Source of the DNA: Pseudomonas campi
GTDB lineage: Bacteria; Pseudomonadota; Gammaproteobacteria; Pseudomonadales; Pseudomonadaceae
DNA: 64,000 bases
Reading direction: 5' to 3'
Assembly: GCF_013200955.2 (NCBI RefSeq)
Contig: NZ_CP053697.2
Span: 4,340,001-4,404,000, forward strand
How positions within the stretch are numbered: the stretch's first letter is position 1; each line of letters opens with the position of its first letter. Positions 8,264 to 15,525 of this stretch are shown one piece after another. Below the pieces are notes generated by a model. It was given only the letters and a program-made list of their open reading frames with translations, was not told where the DNA came from and did not search any database. A program made the translations under genes and the position numbers.

Positions 8264-9051
8264 GCGAGGTGCTGGTCCAGCTCGATGGCGTCGGCGTCGG
8301 CTTCGCCGGGCAGCGCGTGCTGCAGGATGTGCAGCTGACCGTGCGCGCCGGCGAGATCGTCACCCTGATCGGCCCCAACGGCGCCGGCAAGACCACCCTG
8401 GTGCGCGCCGTGCTCGGCCTGCTCAAGCCCGACAGCGGCCGCGTGCAGCGCAAGCCGCGCCTGCGCATCGGCTACATGCCACAGAAACTGCATGTCGACC
8501 CGACCCTGCCACTCTCGGTGTTGCGCTTCCTGCGCCTGGTGCCAGGCGTCGACCGCACCGCGGCGCAGGCGGCGCTGGCTGAGGTCGGTGCCGAACAGGT
8601 GATCGACAGCCCGCTGCAGGGCATTTCCGGCGGCGAACTGCAGCGCGTGCTGCTGGCCCGCGCCCTGCTGCGCGAGCCGCAGCTGCTGGTACTCGACGAA
8701 CCGGTACAGGGCGTCGACGTAGCCGGCCAGGCCGAGCTGTACCGCCTGATCACCCAGCTGCGCGACCGCCACGGCTGCGGCGTGCTGATGGTCTCCCACG
8801 ACCTGCACCTGGTGATGAGCACCACCGACCAGGTGGTCTGCCTGAATCGCCACGTGTGCTGCTCCGGCCACCCGGAGCAGGTCAGCAACGATCCGGTGTT
8901 CGTCGAGATGTTCGGCCAGGACGCCAAGAGCCTGGCCATCTACCACCACCACCACGACCACAGCCACGACCTGCATGGCGCGGTGGTCGATCAACCCGGC
9001 CTGACCATCCACGGCCCGGCCCATGTCCACGGTCCAGGTTGTAACCACTGA
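8260..9051 (+). CDS. znuC: Zinc ABC transporter ATPase ZnuC
   Basis: A 263-residue ABC ATPase with Walker A GPNGAGKTT (about 37-45), signature SGGEL (about 124), Walker B LLVLDEP and a switch histidine in VSHDLH. It powers Zn2+ import through ZnuB. Its start overlaps the zur stop by four bases and its stop shares one base with the znuB start. The C-terminal 40 residues form a His-rich tail (YHHHHDHSHDLHG and later HGPAHVHGPGCNH) that may bind cytosolic zinc; this is seen in several gammaproteobacterial ZnuC proteins. Confidence 0.94.
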   Translation: MSEVLVQLDGVGVGFAGQRVLQDVQLTVRAGEIVTLIGPNGAGKTTLVRAVLGLLKPDSGRVQRKPRLRIGYMPQKLHVDPTLPLSVLRFLRLVPGVDRTAAQAALAEVGAEQVIDSPLQGISGGELQRVLLARALLREPQLLVLDEPVQGVDVAGQAELYRLITQLRDRHGCGVLMVSHDLHLVMSTTDQVVCLNRHVCCSGHPEQVSNDPVFVEMFGQDAKSLAIYHHHHDHSHDLHGAVVDQPGLTIHGPAHVHGPGCNH

Positions 9052-9839
9052 TGCCCGATTTTCTCCTCAATGCATTACTCGCCGCCCTGGCCCTGGCCCT
9101 GGTCGCCGGCCCGCTGGGTTCCTTCGTGGTCTGGCGGCGCATGGCCTATTTCGGCGATACCTTGTCGCATGCCGCCCTGCTCGGCGTGGCCCTCGGCCTG
9201 CTGCTGGACGTCAGCCCGACCCTGGCGGTGACCGCCGGCTGCCTGCTGCTGGCCGTGCTGCTGGTGACCCTGCAGCAGCGCCAGCCGCTGGCCTCGGACA
9301 CCTTGCTGGGCATCCTCGCGCCGACCACCCTGTCGTTAGGGCTCGTCGTCCTGAGCTTTATGGACGAGGTGCGCATCGACCTGATGGCCTATCTGTTCGG
9401 TGACCTGCTGGCCGTCGGTCCCAGCGATCTGGCCTGGATCATCGGCGGCGCCGTGCTGGTCCTGGCCCTGCTCGTGCCGCTGTGGCGCCAGCTGCTGGCG
9501 ATCACCGTGCATGAAGAACTGGCGCGGGTCGAAGGCCTGCCCGTGGCGGCCCTGCGTCTGGCCCTGATGCTGCTGATCGCGGTGGTGATCGCGGTGGCGA
9601 TGAAGATCGTCGGGGTGCTGCTGATCACCTCGCTGCTGATCATTCCGGCGGCCGCCGCCCAGCGCCATGCGCGCACCCCGGAGCAGATGGCCGTGGGCGC
9701 CAGTGTGCTCGGCATGCTCGCGGTAGGCGCGGGCTTGAGCCTTTCCTGGTATCAGGACACACCGGCCGGGCCGTCGATTGTGGTGTCTGCCGCAGGCTTC
9801 TTTCTGTTGAGCTTTGTGCTGCCGCGCCGAGCCCGCTAG
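9051..9839 (+). CDS. znuB: Zinc ABC transporter permease ZnuB
   Basis: A 262-residue polytopic inner-membrane protein of the ABC-3 family with about eight hydrophobic segments. The conserved cytoplasmic loop with FGDTLSHAALLGVALG (about 33-50) is characteristic of Zn/Mn permeases. It forms the channel with ZnuC and receives metal from ZnuA. It is the last gene of the zur-znuC-znuB operon; the next gene is 53 bases downstream. Length and topology are standard. Confidence 0.93.
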   Translation: MPDFLLNALLAALALALVAGPLGSFVVWRRMAYFGDTLSHAALLGVALGLLLDVSPTLAVTAGCLLLAVLLVTLQQRQPLASDTLLGILAPTTLSLGLVVLSFMDEVRIDLMAYLFGDLLAVGPSDLAWIIGGAVLVLALLVPLWRQLLAITVHEELARVEGLPVAALRLALMLLIAVVIAVAMKIVGVLLITSLLIIPAAAAQRHARTPEQMAVGASVLGMLAVGAGLSLSWYQDTPAGPSIVVSAAGFFLLSFVLPRRAR

Positions 9840-9892
9840 TATTGGGCGTTTTTTGCTCAGACCAAAACGCCACAAAACCAACGGGTCACATA

Positions 9893-10894
9893 ATGAACAA
9901 TGGAACGTATCGCTATCTCGCCGCGCTCGGCCTCGGCCTGCTGCTGGGCGAAGCCCGTGCCGAATACTGGACTGTGGATGAACTGGTGAAGGACTTCAGC
10001 CAGGTCTCCGCGCAGATCACCCGCGGCGAGTTGCAGGCGGCCGAATCCGGGCTGGAAGCCCTGCGTCAGCGTACCGCCAGCAACGATGTGCGCATCGACC
10101 AGTACCAGCGCGAGCTGGCCAGCGCCTACCTGCAACAGGGTCGCCAGCAATTGCAGGCCGGCGATGCCGCCGCGGCCAATGCGACCCTGAGCCAGGGCGA
10201 GCGCCATCTGAATGCCGCGTCTCCGGCGCTGCGCCAGGAATACCAGGCCAGCCTGACCGCCAGCGCTACCCAGGGCGGTGCCAAGCCGGCACCGCTCGCC
10301 GCGGCCAAGCCGAAAGCCGAACCGAAAGCCGAGCCCGCCAAGGTCGCGACCAAACCGGCAGTCGTTGCCGTTACCGAGGACTCCGCCGAGCGCCGCGAGA
10401 GCGTCGAACGGCGTCTGCAGGAAGCTGAGGCGATCATCGCCAAGAAGGAGGCCGCGCGCGCTCGCCAGCAGCAATTGGCCGAGGAACAGGCCGCCGCCGA
10501 GCGCGAGGCCCGTGCCTTGCAGGCCGCTGCCGAGCCGGTTCAGCCGGCACCGGCAGTCGCCAAGGTCGAACCCGCCAAGCCCGCCGTGGCCGCCACCCCG
10601 CGCGCGCGCCTGATCGATCCGGCCGCCGCCAGCAGCAGCGTAGCCATGCCGATGCTCGACGCCAACGACCGCGACGGCCTGCGCACCCTGCTCGACGCCG
10701 TGGCCGCCGACGTGGTCGCCTTCGATTGCGCGGTACGCCTGCAAGTGCGCGAGGCCAAGGACTACCCCTTCGTCGCCGCGCTGCTCTCGGCACGCATCAA
10801 GAAGCTCGAACCCGGCTTCAACCCGCAGTTCTCCCCGGTGCTCAAGCCGGATCAGGAGCCGCGGCTGGTGCTGAGCCCGCAAAGCAACAGCTGA
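9893..10894 (+). CDS. Conserved periplasmic coiled-coil protein, function unknown
   Basis: A 333-residue protein with a signal peptide (cleavage near GEARAEY). The N-terminal part (about 25-125) is helical and Gln/Ala-rich. A Lys/Ala/Pro linker with KAEPKAEPAK repeats follows, then a strongly charged coiled coil around ERRLQEAEAIIAKKEAARAR, a second Pro/Ala linker, and a compact C-terminal domain of about 90 residues ending LVLSPQSNS. The start at 9893 is chosen because it begins the signal peptide. The coiled coil and linkers suggest an envelope-spanning or TolA-like architecture. It follows the zinc operon, as I recall for PA5502 in PAO1, but no function is known to me. Confidence 0.75.
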   Translation: MNNGTYRYLAALGLGLLLGEARAEYWTVDELVKDFSQVSAQITRGELQAAESGLEALRQRTASNDVRIDQYQRELASAYLQQGRQQLQAGDAAAANATLSQGERHLNAASPALRQEYQASLTASATQGGAKPAPLAAAKPKAEPKAEPAKVATKPAVVAVTEDSAERRESVERRLQEAEAIIAKKEAARARQQQLAEEQAAAEREARALQAAAEPVQPAPAVAKVEPAKPAVAATPRARLIDPAAASSSVAMPMLDANDRDGLRTLLDAVAADVVAFDCAVRLQVREAKDYPFVAALLSARIKKLEPGFNPQFSPVLKPDQEPRLVLSPQSNS

Positions 10895-10933
10895 CCCCCA
10901 TCGGCGCGGCTGCGCGTCGGCCATGCGTCGTTG

Positions 10934-10991
10934 GGCAAGGGCCTCGGGTGCTCATTTACAGCTCGTAAACTCCGCGCCCTCGGCCCTTGCC
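10934..10991. repeat. Nested inverted repeat
   Basis: Perfect 10-bp outer arms GGCAAGGGCC and GGCCCTTGCC enclose an inner hairpin TTTAC-AGCTC-GTAAA. It lies 40 bases past the stop codon of the coiled-coil protein gene. It may be a dispersed repeat, a transcript-end structure, or both. Confidence 0.6.
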
Positions 10992-11031
10992 CGCCTAGCC
11001 TGGCTCTAGCTCGCGAGCGCCGGAGCATCCC

Positions 11032-11083
11032 GTAGGGCGGGTGTAACCCGCGAGCCAGATACGCGGGTTGCACCCGCCCTGCG
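11032..11083. repeat. GTAGGGCGGGTG palindrome (REP-like)
   Basis: Arms of 21 bases (11032-11052 and 11062-11082) begin GTAGGGCGGGTG and end in ACCCGCG; they match at all but two positions around a short centre. A related half-copy, CGCGGGTTTCACTCGCCCTA, occurs at 11-base offset between aroE and hemF (47313-47332). Confidence 0.65.
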
Positions 11084-11244
11084 TGCTTATGCCTGTGCAT
11101 AAGCTATTCAGGCCAATAAAGACTAAGAACGCATAAACAAACCGGCTAAAATGCGCGGCTTTCGGCTAACCGCCTAGGCTAGAAGGAGTCGCCGCGCCCA
11201 TCGGATGGCGGCAGTCACTCCCACGTACCCACAAGGTTCGCTCC

Positions 11245-12252
11245 GTGATCGAGTTCCACCACGTCAACAAGACCTACCAGGTCGCCGGGCGCGCCGTGCC
11301 CGCCTTGCAGCCCACCGACCTGCGCATCGAAACCGGCCAGGTGTTCGGCCTGATTGGTCATTCCGGTGCTGGCAAAAGCACCCTGTTGCGCCTGATCAAC
11401 CGCCTGGAAGAACCCAGCGGCGGCCGCATCACGGTCGACGGCGAGGAAGTCACCGCGCTCGACGCCAACGGCCTGCGCCGCTTCCGCCAGCAGGTCGGGA
11501 TGATTTTCCAGCACTTCAACCTGCTGTCGTCGAAGACCGTCGCCGCCAACGTCGCCATGCCCCTCCAACTGGCCGGCGAGCTGAGCCGTGACGCGATCGC
11601 CCAACGGGTTGCCGAGTTGCTGGCCCGCGTCGGCCTCAGCGAGCACGCCAACAAGTACCCGGCGCAGCTTTCCGGCGGACAGAAGCAGCGCGTCGGCATC
11701 GCCCGTGCCCTGGCCACCCGGCCGAAGATCCTGCTGTGCGACGAGGCCACCAGCGCCCTCGATCCGCAGACCACCGCCTCGGTGCTGCAGCTGCTGGCCG
11801 AAATCAACCGCGAGCTGGGCCTGACCATCGTGCTGATCACCCACGAGATGGACGTGATCCGCCGCGTGTGCGACCAGGTGGCGGTGATGGACGGCGGGCA
11901 GATCGTCGAACAGGGCCCGGTGGCCCAGGTGTTCCTGCATCCGCAGCACGCCACCACCAAGCGCTTCGTCCAGGAAGACGAGCACATCGACGAAAACGAG
12001 CAGCGCGACGACTTCGCCCATGTGCAGGGCCGTATCCTGCGGCTGACCTTCCAGGGCGAGGCCACCTACGCGCCGCTGCTGGGCACCGTGGCGCGCGAGA
12101 CCGGGGTGGATTACAGCATCCTTGCTGGGCGTATCGACCGCATCAAGGACAGCCCCTATGGCCAGCTGACCCTGGCCCTCACCGGCGGCGACATCGACGC
12201 CGCGCTGGCGCGCTTCCAGGCCGCCGACGTGCACCTGGAGGTGCTGCGATGA
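11245..12252 (+). CDS. metN: Methionine ABC transporter ATPase MetN
   Basis: A 335-residue ABC ATPase that powers import of methionine. Walker A GHSGAGKST (about 37-45), signature LSGGQ, Walker B ILLCDEAT and the H-loop ITHEMD are intact. After residue about 245 comes the C-terminal NIL domain, which in this family binds methionine and inhibits transport when the cell is replete. The start is a GTG at 11245 with a weak AAGG upstream. It overlaps metI by four bases. metN-metI-metQ form a complete importer operon. Confidence 0.95.
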   Translation: MIEFHHVNKTYQVAGRAVPALQPTDLRIETGQVFGLIGHSGAGKSTLLRLINRLEEPSGGRITVDGEEVTALDANGLRRFRQQVGMIFQHFNLLSSKTVAANVAMPLQLAGELSRDAIAQRVAELLARVGLSEHANKYPAQLSGGQKQRVGIARALATRPKILLCDEATSALDPQTTASVLQLLAEINRELGLTIVLITHEMDVIRRVCDQVAVMDGGQIVEQGPVAQVFLHPQHATTKRFVQEDEHIDENEQRDDFAHVQGRILRLTFQGEATYAPLLGTVARETGVDYSILAGRIDRIKDSPYGQLTLALTGGDIDAALARFQAADVHLEVLR

Positions 12253-12929
12253 TCGAGTCCCTGCTGGCCAGCTGGCTGCCCAATGTCGACTGGCAGGAGA
12301 TCGGCTACGCCAGCCTCGACACCCTCAACATGCTCGGCGGCTCGCTGCTGTTCACCGTGTTGCTTGGCCTGCCGCTGGGCGTGCTGCTGTTCCTCACCGG
12401 GCCGCGGCAGATGTTCGAGCAGCGCGCGCTGTACGCGGTGCTGTCGCTGCTGGTCAACGTGCTGCGTTCGGTGCCGTTCGTGATCCTGCTGATCCTGATG
12501 ATTCCGTTGACCTTGCTGATCACCGGCACCTCGCTGGGCGTCGCCGGCGCCATCCCGCCGCTGGTGGTCGGCGCCACGCCGTTCTTCGCCCGCCTGGTGG
12601 AAACCGCCCTGCGCGAAGTCGACCGCGGCATCATCGAGGCGACCCAGGCGATGGGCGCGACCACCCTGCAGATCATCTTCCGCGCCCTGTTGCCGGAAGC
12701 GTTGCCGGGGCTAATCGCCGCCGCCACCGTGACCGCCATTACCCTGGTCTCCTACACCGCCATGAGCGGGTTGATCGGCGGCGGCGGTCTCGGCGACCTG
12801 GCCGTGCGCTATGGCTACCAGCGCTACCAGCCGGACGTGATGGCGGTCACCGTGATCCTTCTGCTGGTGCTGGTGCAGGTGCTGCAGACCGTCGGCGACA
12901 AGCTGGTGGTGCATTTTTCTAGGAAATAA
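12249..12929 (+). CDS. metI: Methionine ABC transporter permease MetI
   Basis: A 226-residue inner-membrane permease with about five transmembrane segments. The EAA-type coupling loop lies near residues 125-155 (REVDRGIIEATQAMGA followed by ALLPEALPGL). The ATG at 12249 overlaps the metN stop (ATGA), which implies coupling, and begins a typical MetI N-terminus. It pairs with MetN; the binding protein gene metQ follows after 103 bases. Confidence 0.95.
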   Translation: MIESLLASWLPNVDWQEIGYASLDTLNMLGGSLLFTVLLGLPLGVLLFLTGPRQMFEQRALYAVLSLLVNVLRSVPFVILLILMIPLTLLITGTSLGVAGAIPPLVVGATPFFARLVETALREVDRGIIEATQAMGATTLQIIFRALLPEALPGLIAAATVTAITLVSYTAMSGLIGGGGLGDLAVRYGYQRYQPDVMAVTVILLLVLVQVLQTVGDKLVVHFSRK

Positions 12930-13032
12930 AAAGCTCGCGCAAGTAACTGACTGAATTCGCCCTACCCCATAGAACAGCGGGCGACCCGTTACCCACGGGA
13001 CCCCGCGCCAAAATCCCACAAGGAGCTGAACC

Positions 13033-13815
13033 ATGAAAAAACTGCTGACTGCCCTGGCCGCCGCGGCCGCCCTGACCAGCGCTGCCGCCCAGGCCGCCGA
13101 CACCCTGCGCGTCGCCGCTACCGCCGTGCCGCACGCGGAGATCCTCGAGTTCGTCAAACCGGCCCTGGCCAAGGACGGCGTCGACCTGCAGGTGAAAGTC
13201 TTCACCGACTACGTGCAGCCCAACGTGCAGGTGGCCGAAGAGCGCCTGGACGCCAACTTCTTTCAGCACCAGCCGTACCTGGATGAATTCAACGCCTCGC
13301 GCGGCACTAAGCTCGTGAGCATCGCCGGCGTGCATGTCGAACCCTTCGGCGCCTACTCGAGCAAGATCAAGACCCTCGCCGAGCTGCCGCAAGGCGCCCA
13401 GGTGGTGATCCCCAACGACGCCACCAACGGCGGCCGTGCCCTGCTGCTGCTGCAAAAAGCGGGCGTGATCAAGCTGAAAGACGGCGCCGGCATCACTGCC
13501 ACCGTCAAGGACATCGCCGAGAACCCCAAGGCGATCAAGGTGCGTGAGCTGGAAGCGGCCACCCTGCCGCGCGTGCTGGCCCAGGTCGACCTGGCGCTGA
13601 TCAACACCAACTACGCCCTGGAAGCCGGCCTCAATCCGACCCAGGATGCCTTGGTGATCGAAGGCAGCGACTCGCCTTACGTCAACATCCTGGTGGTGCG
13701 TGAAGCCAGCAAGAACGACGCGGCCCTGCAGAAGCTGGCCAAGGCGCTGCACAGCGCCGAAGTCAAAGCCTTCATCGCCGAGAAGTACCAAGGCGCGGTA
13801 GTGCCGGCGTTCTGA
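13033..13815 (+). CDS. metQ: Methionine-binding periplasmic protein MetQ (NlpA family)
   Basis: A 260-residue substrate-binding protein. The signal peptide of about 22 residues ends AAAQA and lacks a lipobox cysteine, so this MetQ is predicted to be soluble rather than a lipoprotein like that of E. coli. Family landmarks include VAATAVPHAEIL at the mature N-terminus, FFQHQPYLDEFN (about 75) and ALINTNYALEAG (about 195). An AAGGAG precedes the ATG. A strong terminator follows the stop. Confidence 0.94.
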   Translation: MKKLLTALAAAAALTSAAAQAADTLRVAATAVPHAEILEFVKPALAKDGVDLQVKVFTDYVQPNVQVAEERLDANFFQHQPYLDEFNASRGTKLVSIAGVHVEPFGAYSSKIKTLAELPQGAQVVIPNDATNGGRALLLLQKAGVIKLKDGAGITATVKDIAENPKAIKVRELEAATLPRVLAQVDLALINTNYALEAGLNPTQDALVIEGSDSPYVNILVVREASKNDAALQKLAKALHSAEVKAFIAEKYQGAVVPAF

Positions 13816-13835
13816 TCGCCAGCCAGCCGCCCAGC

Positions 13836-13864
13836 AAAAAGCCCGCTCATTAGCGGGCTTTTTC
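13836..13864 (+). terminator. Bidirectional rho-independent terminator after metQ
   Basis: AAAAAGCCCGC and GCGGGCTTTTT form a perfect 11-bp stem with loop TCATTA, with T-runs usable on both strands. It closes metNIQ, and on the minus strand could also stop the heme/copper assembly transcript coming from the SCO gene. Confidence 0.88.
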
Positions 13865-13877
13865 TTGCTTTGGTTTT

Positions 13878-13952
13878 CGTAGGGTGGATGACGCTTTGTT
13901 CATCCACCATCAGGCCGCCACGGTGGATGGATGGAGCGTCATCCACCCTACG
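13878..13952. repeat. Long CGTAGGGTGGATGACGCT palindrome
   Basis: Perfect 18-bp arms CGTAGGGTGGATGACGCT (13878-13895) and AGCGTCATCCACCCTACG (13935-13952) flank a centre with further half-copies of GGTGGATG. It lies between the metQ terminator and the convergent SCO gene. Related to the repeat at 2534. Confidence 0.75.
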
Positions 13953-13975
13953 TTTCAGCCCAGTCCGGGCTACGG

Positions 13976-14611
13976 CTATTTCACGCCGAGCAGGCCCGGT
14001 AGCTGTGCCGCCAGCTTGTCGTTGTTCAGCGGCGCGCGGATAAAGCCGCGCTGGGTGCCATCCGGGCCGATGATCACCAGGTTGCCGCTGTGGTCGACGG
14101 TGTAGTTTTCCTTGCTGGTGTCGGCCGGGATATAGGGAATGCTCACCGCGCCGGCCAGCTTCTGCAGATCCTCCTGGGCACCGGTCAGGCCCATGAAGGC
14201 TGGGTCGAAGAAGCCGAGGTATTTCTTCAGCTGCTCGGGGTTGTCACGCTGCGGATCGACCGTCACCAGCACCACGCGCAGCTGGGCCTGGGTCTCGGCC
14301 GGCAGCATGCCCTTGAGCTGGCGCAGCTGCGCCAGGGTGGCCGGGCAGATATCCGGGCAGAAGGTGTAGCCGAAGAACAGCAGGCTCCACTGGCCCTTGA
14401 GCTGGTCCACGGCCTGCGCCTGGCCATCCTGGTTGGTCAGCGACAAATCCGGCAGGCTGCGGCTCTGCGGCAGCAGGACGATGCCGGCGTCGAGCAGGGC
14501 CACCTTGTCGGTGCCGTCGCCCTTGCTGTTGAGCACCTTGTTGACGGTAAGGCCGAGCACCAGGGCAACAGCGGCGACGAGGACAAACAGGGTTTTCTGC
14601 GTTCGGGTCAT
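13976..14611 (-). CDS. SCO1/SenC/PrrC copper chaperone for cytochrome oxidase
   Basis: A 211-residue membrane-anchored thioredoxin-fold protein. An N-terminal hydrophobic segment (about 8-25) anchors it. The copper-binding CPDIC motif (FFGYTFCPDICPATL) lies near residues 90-94, and the third ligand histidine in YTVDHSG is near 167. SCO proteins deliver copper to the CuA site of subunit II. It is the last gene of the oxidase assembly cluster and overlaps ctaB by four bases. Confidence 0.93.
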   Translation of the reverse strand: MTRTQKTLFVLVAAVALVLGLTVNKVLNSKGDGTDKVALLDAGIVLLPQSRSLPDLSLTNQDGQAQAVDQLKGQWSLLFFGYTFCPDICPATLAQLRQLKGMLPAETQAQLRVVLVTVDPQRDNPEQLKKYLGFFDPAFMGLTGAQEDLQKLAGAVSIPYIPADTSKENYTVDHSGNLVIIGPDGTQRGFIRAPLNNDKLAAQLPGLLGVK

Positions 14612-15507
14612 AGATTCAGCAACAGGTAATGGTCAGCGAGGAGGGCAATAAACAGCAGGAACAGGTACCAGATACTGTACTTGAAGGTGTTGATCGCCGC
14701 GTGCGGTCGGCTGTCACGGTACAGCACCACGGCCCAGAACATAAAGCGCCCGCCGAGCAGCACAGCGCAGGCCAGATAGAGCAGCCCGCTCATGTGGATG
14801 GCATAGGGCAGCAGGGTCACGGCGATCATCACCGCGGTGTACAGCAGGATGTGCACCTTGGTGTAGTGCTCGCCATGGGTCACCGGCAGCATGGGGATGT
14901 CGGCCTTGGCGTATTCCTCCTTGCGGTGGATGGCCAGGGCCCAGAAGTGCGGCGGCGTCCAAGCGAAGATGATCAGCACCAGCAGCAGCGGCTCGGCGCT
15001 GATATGCCCGGTGACCGCGACCCAGCCAAGCAGTGGCGGCGCGGCGCCGGCCAGGCCGCCGATGACGATGTTCTGCGGTGTGGCGCGCTTGAGAAAGCCG
15101 GTGTAGAGCACCGCGTAGCCGAGCAGCGAGGCCAGGGTCAGCCAGGCCGCCAGCTCGTTGGTGAAAGTCAGCAGCAGGGCCATGCCCGCCACCGCCAGCA
15201 GCAGGGCAAAGCCCAGCGCCGCCACCGGCGACAGGCGCCCGGCGGTGACCGGACGCTTGTGCGTGCGCGCCATGATCGAGTCGATGCGCCGGTCGACCAC
15301 ATGGTTGACCGCCGCCGCCGCGCCGGCACACAGGCCGATGCCGAGGTTGCCGAACACCAGCACCTGCCAGGCTACGCCGGCACGGGTGGCGAGGAACATG
15401 CCGACCAAGGATGTGATCAGCATCAGCAGCACTACGCGCGGCTTGGTCAGTTCCAGGTAGTCACGCCAGCTGGCGTGCTCCTGGCGGGTTTGCAGCAGAG
15501 TAGCCAT
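14608..15507 (-). CDS. ctaB: Protoheme IX farnesyltransferase (heme O synthase)
   Basis: A 299-residue UbiA-family prenyltransferase (CtaB/CyoE) that adds a farnesyl group to heme B. It has about nine transmembrane segments. The first Asp-rich motif is NHVVDRRIDSIMARTHKRP (about 67-85) and the second lies around RKEEYAKADIPMLPVTHG. It starts at an ATG preceded by AAGGAGA. It supplies heme O to CtaA, encoded immediately upstream, and overlaps the SCO gene. The P-R-V-V-L-L segment near the N-terminus is typical. Confidence 0.95.
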   Translation of the reverse strand: MATLLQTRQEHASWRDYLELTKPRVVLLMLITSLVGMFLATRAGVAWQVLVFGNLGIGLCAGAAAAVNHVVDRRIDSIMARTHKRPVTAGRLSPVAALGFALLLAVAGMALLLTFTNELAAWLTLASLLGYAVLYTGFLKRATPQNIVIGGLAGAAPPLLGWVAVTGHISAEPLLLVLIIFAWTPPHFWALAIHRKEEYAKADIPMLPVTHGEHYTKVHILLYTAVMIAVTLLPYAIHMSGLLYLACAVLLGGRFMFWAVVLYRDSRPHAAINTFKYSIWYLFLLFIALLADHYLLLNL

Positions 15508-15525
15508 GGGGGTCTCTCCTTGTGA

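Larger units (their letters stand above)
10895..11244. other. Intergenic region upstream of metN with two large inverted repeats
   Basis: About 350 bases without a gene. It holds a nested inverted repeat at 10934-10991 and a second palindrome at 11032-11083. Past them is AT-richer DNA (11100-11155) with a TAAAAT that could be the metN -10. An AAGGAG at 11183 is not followed by a well-spaced start of a long gene. I see no recognisable riboswitch. Confidence 0.5.

Noticed and set aside
10895..11244. SAM or methionine riboswitch before metN
   Set aside because: The inverted repeats do not match SAM-family secondary structures I know; they look like dispersed palindromes.
11205..11591. Upstream ATG frame overlapping the metN start (a possible leader peptide or gene)
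   Set aside because: The AAGGAG is 16 bases from the ATG, too far, and the frame continues as a low-complexity shadow of metN.
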